A DNA stretch of 64,000 bases from Cavia porcellus (lineage: Eukaryota; Chordata; Mammalia; Rodentia; Caviidae). The stretch covers positions 21,516,101-21,580,100 of the forward strand of contig NW_026947491.1 in NCBI RefSeq assembly GCF_034190915.1. Direction: 5' to 3'. The position numbers were made by a program, and so were the translations under genes. Below the pieces are notes generated by a model. The model searched no databases. It had not been told where the DNA came from and saw only the letters and a program-made list of their open reading frames with translations. Of the stretch, positions 33,645-45,060 are shown piece after piece. How positions within the stretch are numbered: the first letter of the stretch is position 1; each line of letters begins with the position of its first letter.

Positions 33645-33683
33645 CACAGTGAGGGGACATCAGCATGAGCCCAGACATAAACC
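33645..33683 (+). other. IGHV 23-RSS of pseudogene 5
   Basis: Heptamer CACAGTG (33,645-33,651), 23-bp spacer, nonamer ACATAAACC (33,675-33,683). This is the best-preserved nonamer in the window after that at 56,951. Confidence 0.9.
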
Positions 33684-34239
33684 TCCCTGCACAGGCGATG
33701 TTAAGCAAGAGGGGGCACTTGGGACTCACAGCTCAGAGTCTCCCCCCAGAACACATATAAAGTACTGTGCAAAGAAAGAAATAACAAAGGCTGAGTAGAA
33801 GAGGACAAGGAGATGGTTCTCTTGCAGTAGGGAAGCAGTCCAAGGCATAACATGAGCTCAGTAAGATCAACATCCACAGGAATGAAACCTGGAATAGAGA
33901 AATTGGAGGAGAGGCTTGCAGGTGAGGGAGCTCAATGGGATTTAAAAGAAGGAACCGAGCTCTCATATGTGCACCTAACCACTCCCTAAGATGATGATTG
34001 AGTGCATGCACTGCAAACATAAACCAATAAAAGTAAAATAGAAGAAAGTGAAGTAAAATGTGGGGTTTTTTCAGGGTCTGGGGTTGCTCCATGACATATT
34101 TATCCATGATCCTTCAAATTCACATGTCCACCCTCACCTCAAAGTCTCAGCCTAGTTGCTGTTGCTCTTTGGATAGAAAATATTCTCAGCTGTGCAGAGC
34201 TCACGTTACAGTGGATCAAAATGACTCTGCTGTGTTCCT

Positions 34240-34333
34240 CTCCCAGGTCCTGGTGAAGTTCGGGGAACCTAACAGTCTGAATGGAAACTGGATCCACAGT
34301 GAGGAGCAGTCACTGTGAGCCCAGCCACAATGC
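34240..34333 (+). pseudogene. Possible IGHV relic with orphan RSS
   Basis: CACAGTG (34,295-34,301), exactly 23 bp of spacer that itself resembles V spacers (ends GTGAGCCCAG), then CCACAATGC (34,325-34,333) as a poor nonamer. Upstream, ctctcccaggtcctggtgaag resembles a V-exon start, followed after only 50 bp by the heptamer. This would be a V segment reduced to its two ends. Confidence 0.5.
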
Positions 34334-37300
34334 TCACCTCTGTAAGGGTCAGTACCCACTGACCCTAGTCCTCACAGCCCAGGGCTGTGCAGTCCCTTCA
34401 GAGGGAGCCAAGAAACACTCAGGGTGATCCTGTTCCCCGGAGCCAGCCCTAACAGGTCCCAGCACAGGAGCAGCTTCACAGAGACCCTGGGGGGACTTTA
34501 GCTGCTGAGACCCTGGATCTTCCTCACTCTTCATCCTCCTGTGACCCACTTCCCTCTATGGAAGTGGAGTAATAATGGGCCCTATGTGTCTTTCATTACA
34601 TGTTCTACACGCAAGTTAGACTAATAACACCTTATAACTACAAATCTGTTAGTCCTTTACAAAATTGTTGAACCAATTCATGTATAAACAACATCCATAA
34701 TGAAAAGTTAAGAAGGTCACTATTTGTGAGTATATGTTATTAAAAGCTGCAACAATCACTGCAAAGTCATTATAAATCAGTTTGCTCAATGCCAAAGGGA
34801 CACCAGCCTTGTTCAGCTCTCCCTGTCCATTCTGGCACAGCCCACTCCCTGACCCCATCAGGGGAGTAAAGATCCATTTATGCCTTTATGGATTTGCCAT
34901 TTCTGGAAAACTTCCATAAGACTCTTAAAATAGGCTTTATCTAAATTTGATGCTTAGTAAAATAATTTCATTTTTGGCATTTTATACCACTTTCTGTGAT
35001 TAGGATACAAATTACAGGCAATGCACACACTACTATGGATATGGGACCATTAGAGTACTTGAAAATGGTGATACAAGTGAGAGATTTCACAGTTCATCTA
35101 CTAGTTTAGTATCTTTTTAAATTAACACAATGAATTCCTCATGTGATTTTATCATTGGAAAATTAGCAAAAAGTTTTCAAATTGTGAATTTGCACAAAAT
35201 TTTGCAAGCTGAGATTCCTATAAAAATTCTGAAGGCAAACAAAACTCAGAAACTATTGAAAAGTCTATCAATTCATAGAAGAGAATCAAACGATTTATTT
35301 CCACACATGAGATATTTCTCTTGCATAAAAAGTGAAACTTACATCTTTGTGATTGCCTGACCATTCACTGAAACACATTCACTGAAACACATGCTCGTAG
35401 AGGCAAAAACTCCCTCCTGTCTGACTCTAGAGACATATAATACCCACGTCATACAAATGCATCCATAAAATTGTGTTACAATGTGCAGTGACTACAGGGT
35501 CATAAATTACACAGGGAAAAATTAAAAGTATCTTAACTTACAGTGGTGAAATGTAATCTTACAGTGGTAAGCTTACAGAGTAAGAACTCTTCAGACACAG
35601 TCACAAGTAATTTAATAGTGAAAATTCCATTCAACAAGGTACTTAGAGTTTGATCTCACTGTGTGTGAGTAAAAGTCCCACAAGTTGCCATTGTAAAAGA
35701 CAAACCAAAAGCTCTAGCAAACAAGAGTCCAGAAACCAAATGTAAAGTTCAAACTTTCTGCAAAGTTTTAGTGCTACACTAATGTGGAAACCATGCATAG
35801 ATGTATAAGAATAATACAACAGGAAAGAAGTGTTATGCACAAATGGCACAGTAGAGCTCATCTCCAATGACACAATGATTGAAAACCAGATCAAAGAAAA
35901 GGAAACTTAATAATTTAGTGATTTCCTAGAGTGGCTAAGGTATAAATGACACAGGTTTACTAGAGGGAACATTGAGGACACATAAAGGTAGCCAGTGATA
36001 AGGAGAGCAGCACAGATGGAGAGAAATCAGAGGCTGCTCAACAGGAAAACAGAGAAAAGATCCAAAGGGATTTAGAAACTGCCACTCCCACCACAAGACA
36101 AAAGCGAGGATTTAAGAGCTTGACAGCATCACACATGGAAGAAGTGACCTAAGTCTCATTTCTTGGGGTTTCGTCAAGTGTCAGTCACAAATAATTGGGA
36201 GCCACCAACCTCAGTAACCACCCATGAAACTCCTGTGTGTCCAATAACAGTGTGTGCAGTGTGCAGACTGCATTGGATATGATGAGCACACACACACCTC
36301 CATGCAGGCATTCACAGGACTAGCAGGGGGCACACAGCACACACGGAGCACAAGGGATCAGCAAGACAGCACCTGAGAATACCTGAAGGGTTTTCTTTTC
36401 ACTACATTGTCCTCTCTGCCAGGACTCTGGAGCCTGGAGGAGCTCTAGTCTCTAAGTCTACACTGCTGTGTATTCATGGAAGAAGCCTTTTTGTCTTCTG
36501 GCATCTAGCTCAAGACAAGATGCACTTTGTGTTCTTCAGTGAATTCTTATTTACACCCAGGTGACTACACAATATAACTCAAATGTTTGGTCTAGAAATA
36601 TCTGCTGATTACTCACCCTATTAAGTTTGCATCTGCCTTCCACCATCAGGCGCATCTCCATGTCATCCAGTCCTGTTTCATGCAAAGCCCTTTGATCCTA
36701 ATGTGTATGAAACATTTTCTATGTGGATGTGTTTGTCCACACACTGCTGTTGGTCCTTTACCTTCCCCTCAGAACCTGACAGAGGACATAAAGCACCGAT
36801 ATTGAAGTTGCTCACCTGCTGACTCAGAGGCATCTTCTCTGTCACCCCAACATTTTCTGCTTTCTGCCTCTCTCCTCAACTCCTCCTCCTCAGCCTGCTC
36901 TTCACCAGAGAGACTGTAGGGCCCAGTTCATCTGTGCCTGGCCACACTGCCCTGTGGTCATGATCAACATTGGGAAGAAAACATGCAGATACTCCCTCCA
37001 GCAGCACATGCATGAGAGAGGACTGTTGTATTTTTAACCTTACTCAAATTGTAACAAGACTTAAAGCATTCATGTATGTTCAAGTAAACTTTATTTTAAA
37101 AATAATAAGATGAAGCATTTCAAGATTGATGAGAAAAGTCTACCTGAATTTGTGCACTCAGAATCATGTGAATCTGAAGGTGCTGTTTTGGCCTGGTGCA
37201 AGGATCAACTCCATGCAAAGAGGACCTGGAAGCCAGGGCTGTGTGTCAAAAGCAATAGTCGGTGAAAGGCTTCTCTTGATGGCACTGCAAGGTATACATT

Positions 37301-38250
37301 AGCACCCTGAGGTCTACCCATTGTTGTGGACCAACATTACACTTGTGCTGGTGACAAAGGACTATATGTGATGGGTACAGCAGCAGGAGCAGCATCTTAT
37401 CTGTCCCATTACAACAGCAAGTGGGGCCATGTGTGTTTCCTGGTGAGGATCCTCCCCAGTGCCTGTCTGCAGAGAGCTGCATGACTCAGGCCCTGAGTAG
37501 GACGTGTATGTATTAATACTTTCTCATTTTTCCACTTCCCGTAGGAGCTATTATGACTGTCTTACCTCACAGAACATATAATGACTTGAAGATATTAGAT
37601 CCATAATTTTGTAGATTTATTATGTGTAATGGAAGGACACAGAATCACTGAATAAATTGATGTAGTTCATAGATTTCTCCCATGCAGACCTGAATAATCC
37701 AGGGTGTGTCACTGCACAGACACAGCCCTGTCCAAAGTGCCTGGATTAGCCTCCTGGCTATACCTTTTATTCTGCAAGGAGAACAACCATTAAAATATTT
37801 CCTGTGTTGTAGAGATCTGCCAGAAACACACAGAAGGTCACATGTAAAGTAGTAGAGCAGGATTTGATCCCTGATTTTGTCTGTTGGAGAAGAGACTGAG
37901 TAACCAGTTCCCACATTTTTTCTGGCCAAACATCCTCCTCCATACTATGACTAGCTTTCTATTTTGGATAGAGTCTTAAACTGGAGACATAGGTTAGTAT
38001 GGTGTCACAACACTATAATTCTGACTCTTAGTAGGATGAGCCATAATGATCACAAAACATTTGATGCCACCCTTTGCCACCTAGCAAGTTAAAGGTCAAC
38101 CTCATGTCCTGGATGATAAAGTGACACTGTCTTTCAGAAAACTAGCCAAAAAACAATGTGGAAACAATATGATTACCAAATGTTCAAAAGACTTTTAGAG
38201 GCATTGCTATAGTGCACTAACATCCATGATATATAATTGTTTAAAACAGA
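34334..38250. other. IGHV intergenic DNA without recognised genes
   Basis: A/T-rich from 34,560 to 35,640. The stretch 35,640-36,250 matches 45,070-46,060 ('gctgctcaacaggaaaa', 'agagcttgacag.atcacacatgg'), a duplicated clan III flank. From 36,400 to 38,250 I see neither repeats nor open frames worth naming. Confidence 0.6.
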
Positions 38251-38893
38251 AAATTAACAGGAGTTAAATATTTGTAATGTAGAAATACCACCCAGAAAAC
38301 AAGAGGAGAAGCTGAATCTAGACAGGTAGTAACCACCTAATTGGTCCACAAGGTTGTTTGTGGAGAAGAAACCTAACGCACATGGCCTTCTTCTCCTGCC
38401 AGAGGATTAGAAAATTATCTGTGAGGTAAGCACAGAGCTCACAGCCTGATTTCCAGTTTCTGCTGGCTCTGCTCAGGTGGGACTTGGATCACAGGATGTC
38501 TTAGAGCAGGAGGCAGGTGGACCTCTTTGGACAACAGTAATGATGGTGAAGCAAGCTCTCAAGCAGCATGAGTGGAACCACAGGAGAAAGACCAGGCTGA
38601 CACAGAGGGAGCTGTGCTTAATTTGGTCCTGAGAACCAGTACCTGAACCTGGATGGGCAGAGAGTCGGATTGAGGTATAAGAAGGAAGAAGGGCCAGGAG
38701 GAATCCATTCCTGGGATCAGGAGGATGGGGTTATCATGGCCCTGCTTCCACCACTCCTCTAAATTTAACTTCCCACTTATCACAGACTCAAACATCGCTA
38801 AAATTCAAAACAAGAGTTTTCTCTCAGTAGTACAAAAGGAAAAGACATATCCAGGCCTTAGTTTCCCCTTCATATAGAAAGTGTGCACTCTAT

Positions 38894-38901
38894 ATGCAAA
38901 T
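38894..38901 (+). promoter_or_regulatory. IGHV octamer promoter element (ATGCAAAT)
   Basis: A perfect octamer 110 bp before the leader ATG of segment 6, in the same sequence context as 13,480. Confidence 0.85.
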
Positions 38902-39010
38902 ATATGACCCAACTTTAGATTGAAAAATCTGCCCATGGATTGTGTGAGCTCACAGCTCCATCCCCAGACAGGGCTGAGGTCTGTCAGGAAGGCTGTGGTG
39001 TGCCCTAAAG

Positions 39011-39445
39011 ATGAGACTGCTGTGTCTTCTCCTGTGCCTGGTGACAGCTCCCCATGGTGAGTGTCCTCATTGTCAGACATGGGTCCTGGCAAGGGTACCA
39101 AAGCATGTGACTCATTGGATGATTTTGTTGTCCCCAGATGTCCTGTCCCAGGTGCAGCTGAAGGAGTCGGGGCCTGGCTTAGTGAAGCCCTCACAAATCC
39201 CATCTCTCACCTGCTCAGTCTCTGGATTTTCCATCACAACCAGTGGTTATTCTTGGAGCTGGATCCATCAGCCCCCAGAAAAGAGCCTGGAGTGGATGGG
39301 GTACACATATTCTGCTGGTGGCACTAACTACAGCCTTTCCCTCAAGAGCCACATCTCCATCTCCAGAGACACAGGCAAGAACCAGTTCTCTCTGCAGCTA
39401 AACTCTCAACACAAAGGACACAGCCACCTATTACTATGCAAGAGA
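39011..39445 (+). pseudogene. IGHV: IGHV pseudogene 6, clan II (late frameshift, lost Cys)
   Basis: Leader 39,011-39,056 ([15 protein letters not shown]) with a proper GTGAGT donor; acceptor TCCCCAG at 39,137. The V domain from 39,149 reads [16 protein letters not shown] through [21 protein letters not shown] and [18 protein letters not shown] 2-bp deletion near 39,408 then shifts the frame in FR3. Even in the corrected frame the second Cys would be Tyr (TATTACTATGCAAGA). Promoter, splice sites and RSS are intact. The open frame ends at 39,469 in the wrong phase. A recently lost gene resembling mouse IGHV3 / human IGHV4. Confidence 0.9.
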
Positions 39446-39484
39446 CACAGTGCTTTGATCCAAGTATGAGCCCAGACATAAATC
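39446..39484 (+). other. IGHV 23-RSS of pseudogene 6
   Basis: Heptamer CACAGTG (39,446-39,452), 23-bp spacer, nonamer ACATAAATC (39,476-39,484), the same as segment 2. Confidence 0.9.
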
Positions 39485-41097
39485 TCCCTGCAGGGAAATT
39501 CTGGATCAGCAGGGGCGAGCTGTATACACTGCTTTAGGGGACCAGCTTCACAGTCCCTTGTAAAAGACTGGAGGGTTTTTTAACTACTCAAGGGACAGAG
39601 ATTCTAGGGACCTTCCATGTCGATGATCCTAAAGGATTATCTTTTCATGGAATAAGGCTTTTATCATTTACCCATTAATTTCATTATTGATTGCACAATG
39701 CATTTTAAACAAAGCTGTTGTTCATAGTGCAAGTGATTGTACTGTTTCAAAGGATTTTAGATGTTGAAATATTTAACCAGGAAAATTGTTTCTCTGTTGG
39801 CTAGAAGTCTGTCCTCCACTTGCAGGGCATCTGATCCTGAAGGACACTTTCCAATTCTGTTCATGCAGAGGCTTTTACTCCGAATGGCTAGACATCACTG
39901 TGTGTTGATCTTAGTGTTCACCTATTCATTTCCCCACCCTTGGCAATGAAGGCCAATGCCTTGGAGAGCTGTGCTAGATTCCACTGTGGAGGGGCTCTCT
40001 TGGCATTCATTGGTAGGAACCATCACTCTGTCATACATCCTGAAGTCACAGGGCACTGCTCAAGCAGTATTTATAGCAGTATTTATAGACCCAGCATTAG
40101 TAATAGTGACTCTCAGAAATTCTTATGGAATGTCTTAAACATTGTGTCTGTTGGTATTAAAAAGTGAATTTGTTATATTTACATAACCCTTAATAAAATT
40201 TGGCCATCTGTGAAAGCTCCTATCAGCATGTTTTAGAAACACGGCTGTCTTAATCTGTCAGTTGACATAGGAACAATGAGTGACCTGACCATGGATCCAT
40301 GGGATAACAAGGTATTCACAGCAGAGTTAAGACAAGGGATGAGGCCAAGGCCTGCCCACATAGGAACCTGGATTCAGGTCTCTCTGTGCTCTCCTGAGTC
40401 CCTAAGGTCAAGACTGGCCCAGGGCTGGACTCTGACTTCTTCTCATGTAAAATATTTAGGAGAGAGCTTTGGGATCACTGGGATTTAGGGACATGAGAAA
40501 ATGCTGTTGAGTCGATTCTCTAAGATGCAGATGATGGTGGCCATATTTCTACAGATGCAGATATATAACCATTCATTTTTTCATTTTTCAAAATTATGAA
40601 CAAAATTAAGCATCAGAGAGGGAATCTGGGCAAGCACTTTAATACCGTTATCTATCCATCTTTCTGTCATCTGTCTATTGAACTATTTCTCTATATTTCC
40701 ATGTATCATCAATGTATCCATCTATGCTCTGTCATATGTCTTTTATCCGTCAACTCTTTATGCATTCGTCTTTCATTTATATATCTATTATAAATTTGTT
40801 ATTTAATCATATGCTTCTTATCTATTTTTTAGTTTTGTGCCTTGCAATTATCTGTCCTTTTTGCTTGTATTATTCTAAATTTAACTATTTTGTACCACTG
40901 TGTCCGTGCACATCTTAAAAATTTCATCATCTGTCAGCTACCTCTCACTGATGGATGAATCATCTGTTTATTTTCACTGCTTTGTTAACATAGGAGAGAC
41001 ACAGAACTGTCGCTGTGCAGTCTACAGAGATTGATATACTTGAGAAGAATGTCTCAGAGGCAGAGGAAAAAGGTGTAACCAACAAGACCACTTTCCC

Positions 41098-41504
41098 TAA
41101 TAAGCACTAAGGAGTAATAAAATCCAAGATGTGTAAATTTTGTTGTAAAAAAGAGAGGGAAAAAAAAAAGAAAAAGAGCTCTAACGGATATAACAGCAAG
41201 TGTGTTTGGGGGTGTTAAATAGCTGACTTTATCAATGTTTTTGGAACATTGAACACAGTTGTTTGCAGTCTCCCTGTTTGAATGTCCACCTTGTGTTCTT
41301 TGATACTGTGATTTGAGGAACTATTTTCAAGAAGATAGTGTGTAATCTACTAGCAGGTAATTTCTTACTGTTATGTTTTTTGTTTTGTTTTGTTTTGTTT
41401 TGTTTTGTTTTGTTTTGTTTTGTAGTTCTGTATTGCGTGTACCCTTATGCCGCTTTGGTTTGTTTTGTGTTTTTCTCTTTTTCCTCTTAAATAAAAAAAA
41501 AAAA
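41098..41504 (+). mobile_element. L1 3'-end insertion with TSD
   Basis: 407 bp between copies of AACAAGACCACTTTCCC (41,081-41,097 and 41,505-41,521). It contains the last part of the L1 3'UTR, an internal (TTTTG)n run at about 41,380-41,422 and an A-run tail. It is absent from block A copy 1 (near 21,020), so it is younger than that duplication. Confidence 0.95.
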
Positions 41505-43554
41505 AACAAGACCACTTTCCCATGCTTTACTTCCTCATGTAAACCCACCGACAGTATAACACCAAAAGAGACATTTTATGCTTGCTTAAAAGTAGCTGTC
41601 CCTTTCCTGAGTATTTGCTCTAGAATAATCAAATTTTATGTGCACTCTGCAATCAGCAGTCCTACAACACAATGAGTGTAATGTGTGTATCGAAAACTGA
41701 AAACAGCACAAATGACTTTTAAATTTGGAGCAAGTAGGCAAAGTAGAAAACATCCATTGACTGACTATAGCTTTTTCCATAAAAACACAATATTTATTCC
41801 TGCATATGGGTGACATTGCAGACTTTGTGCTAGGTGAGGATGAGCTTACAGATGTCACACCGCACACCCAGGGACTCCCAGCTGTACCGGATAACATGTT
41901 CTGACTGCTCTCCTGTCTCTCCCTGGACATGGTCAATGACTAAGAGACTAAATATCGTGCTATGCCCAGCAATACCCTGAGGTGGGAGCTGTCCTAGTGC
42001 TTGGTCCACACATCCGCTGTTTGCTCTCATCCTGGACCCACCTGGCGCTGCTCACTCCTTGGCCCTGTGAGAATCAGCAGCTCCCAGGTCAGCCCAAGTC
42101 TCCAGGGACCCTCCTGTCTGCTGTCACCTGCACTTCAGCATGTGCTCACTGCTGTGGAGAGCAGTTTAGATGCAGATATCTCACATTCTTATGCATGAAG
42201 TTCATTCTCGTAGGCATCAACTCCAGATGCTGCTTCAGTGCCTTCATCCACCTCCTCCTCACCACCAGGAACCACTCTGAACCAAGGTATTTTATGTGTA
42301 GAAGGGAGAAATCATTACACTCCTGGAAGATATGTAAATTGGTTCAGGCACTGTAGAAACGAATATGAAATTCCCATAAATTTCTGCAGCTGCAAGTGGG
42401 GACAAAAGAGGTATTGCTGCCCACTCAGGCTGGTTTTCTATGCTCAGGAGAGGGCTGGGCAGGCAGTTTCCCTTTCTCAGCTTGTCTCTCACTGCTGCCT
42501 CTGTCCACTGCTCTGTGAGAAAGGGGAGGGAACCAGGGGTCTTCCAAGCCCCAGTGCTGCTCCAGGGCATAGCTTAGTGCAAAATGCAACTGAATAGAAG
42601 CTTGTGTCTCTCTGAATCAAGTGCTCAGGATTTGGCTCAGCACTGAGTATCAGGGCAACAGGGCTGATATATTGGGTCCTGAGGTTGAGGTCAATGACAG
42701 AAACCTGGTTAGAATGCACTACATGCTTGGCTGCTAGATCTGAGCACATTAAAGTTGATTTTCTTGAAGTAGATTAAGTAAAATTTGATATTGCGTTTAA
42801 AGCAAGTTTATTTTCTTGCACTGTGCTCCTTTGAGTCTTTGCAGACCTAATTAAAGGTGCTGCTCAGCAGTGTGTTGCAGAGTGGGTCCTCAGAGCTTAA
42901 TATTCCATCACAGGAGAGTGAGACACATGTCTTCCCTTGTAGAGGAAACATCTGTACTGCACAGAGCACTAAAGATCAGCTCCACACTTCTCCATCTGCC
43001 CCATACACCCGACCTGTGTCGGTCAGTGGTTCTTTCTCTATGAATACCCCAATAGCAGTGGATCCCTGAATTGTCTGCCCTGTGTCCTTGCTTTTATTTT
43101 CTGCTTTTATTTTCTTAAGTTTAAGATTCCCTAATGTATGTCTCTGTTTCTTTCACTACAGCAAATTCCTGAGATAATAAATTTCAAAGAGAAATGTGTT
43201 GTTTTGTCTCACAGTTTCACAGCTCCAAAGCCATCTTCAGAAGTTCTCATAGTTTCTAGCAGTTTCCTAAGTGCAATGGATGATAATACAGTGCACATTC
43301 CGTGCAAATAAACTGTCCAAATTCCCAGAAATCCCAAAAGAGAAGAGCCTGGGTTATGAGAGTCCCCTATAGAGGTGTGCTTCAGGGATATAAAGATATT
43401 CCTCTAGTCCCATCTTCCAAATCTCTGCCATCTCCTAATACTCCACGGGCTGCATATTCCTAATACACATGGCCTTTAGTGGGTGCTTATTCATAAAATA
43501 TCGTGAGTTCTTCCCATGTTGCCTCAGATGAATGGGTTTACACATTTCTTTGAT

Positions 43555-45060
43555 CAGAAAATCCATGACATTTTTATCACTCATTCATTCATTGAAGGAA
43601 CCATTGGTTGAGTCAATGTCTTAGCTCTTGAGAATAGTGCCACAATAAATGTGATAGTGATGGTTACTTTGATATACACATTTCAGAAACTTTGAATATG
43701 TCTCAGCAATAGATTTGTGGATTACAGTGAAATTCTGTACTTTAGTGTTTATAGAAATTTCATACCCCTTTCTATAGTGACTGAACCAATTTACATATCT
43801 TCCAGGGGTGTAATGATTTCCCACTTCTGCACATGGTCACCAGGGATCATTAAGGTTTTATCTTTTGTTTTGTACACATTTAAAATGAGGTTGTGGTGGA
43901 TGATAATGCATTTTCATTTACAGAGCTAGAATTGTTACATTGAACATTTTTCTGAGCCAATTTGTCCTTTTGTTCTTCCCTCAGACAAATATCTACTAAG
44001 ATTATTAGTGAATTTTAAATTATCATCCTTATGATTATTATTATCATTTTGATTTAAGCATTTTGACTTCATTGTGCATTCTTTATATAAACATGTTACT
44101 ACTCAGTGTTATACCAAATCATGCGGTGATGTCTTTACCTTCTGTTGATCATTTCTTTTGTGCATGACATTTCTTTCTAGTTTGCTGTACTCCCATTTTT
44201 CTACCTTTGCTTTTGTTTCCTGTGTGTTTACATTCTACTTAGAAAAATACTTTTGTAGACCTAGAAGATTCAGAGGTTGATATATATTTTCATTAATTTT
44301 TAAGATTTTATTTTAAACACTTATGTATTTAGTTTTTAGTATAAATTTGCAGATGGTGAGAGACAGGTTTCTAATCTATGGTTCACCATGGGGATTCACA
44401 TTTTCCCAAGCATCATTTGCTGAAGTAACACCAATGGCTAAACATATACTCTGGTTGCTTTTGTTGAAAATATTTTGGCTGTACAGAGTGTTTATTTTGC
44501 AGTATTTTATTCTTTTGCATGGTTGTACTTGTCCATTTTTGCCAGCATCAGACTGTTTTGGTTCTGTGTTTTTATCTAATCTGTATCTACTTACACCATC
44601 TATTACACTGGTGTATGATGATGCCATCAGCACTGTTTTTTTAACACAAAATTGTTTTGTGTCCTGGATTTTACTGTATTTACTGTAGGAATAGAGGGAT
44701 TTTGCTTCTATTCAAGGAGAAAATACCATTAGAATTCGATTAGATATGCATATTTATTAAGGTAACACTACGGGGTTTGTTTTGTTGTTTTTTTTTTTTT
44801 TTTTTTTTTTTTGGTACTGGGAATTGATGTCACAACCTAGCACTTTCCAAGCAGTTGCTTATCCCACTGAGTTAAATCCCCAGCCCATACTGTTGTATTT
44901 TGAGTGTTCTCCAAGGTAAGTGGGTGCGATCTTCATTCTCAGCATCATGCTATGTGGATGTGATTGGAATTTCAAATTGCACCCTTCTGTAAGGTTTTTG
45001 GTACCTGGATGACTCACCAAAAGAGATCATGAAGCCATCTTTCCCCTCTGTGCTGTGTCT
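43555..45060 (+). repeat. Segmental duplication block B, copy 3 (partial)
   Basis: Resembles 1,460-2,730 and 22,940-24,220, with more divergence, interrupted by a SINE. The copy stops before the part that carries the V pseudogene in the other two. Confidence 0.75.
44787..44886 (-). mobile_element. ID-type SINE, minus strand
   Basis: On the minus strand it begins GGGCTGGGGATTTAACTCAG (A-box region), continues with a degenerate B box, and ends CCCAGTACC plus a run of more than 20 A. This matches the rodent ID family derived from BC1/tRNA-Ala. It is the only clear SINE in the window and is absent from block B copies 1 and 2. Confidence 0.85.

Larger units (their letters stand above)
38330..43540 (+). 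repeat. Segmental duplication block A, copy 2
   Basis: Matches block A copy 1 (13,000-14,383 plus 19,747-22,939). Differences: no 5.3-kb L1 at 39,770, but a private 407-bp L1 tail at 41,098. It carries IGHV segment 6, and the remainder is non-coding. Confidence 0.85.

Noticed and set aside
36240..36360. ACACACACC followed by 'tccatgcagg' and 'agcaggggg', like the 3' flank of V segments
   Set aside because: No heptamer lies 23 bp upstream and no V exon precedes it. The nonamer look comes from a CA repeat. Flank similarity alone is not enough for a V relic.
41380..41422. Repeated TTTTG units as a possible array
   Set aside because: This is a simple (TTTTG)n microsatellite in an L1 3'UTR, without spacers.
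44787..44886. tRNA gene on the minus strand (A-box and B-box look)
   Set aside because: The B box is degenerate, no cloverleaf is apparent and a long A-tail follows. It is an ID SINE.
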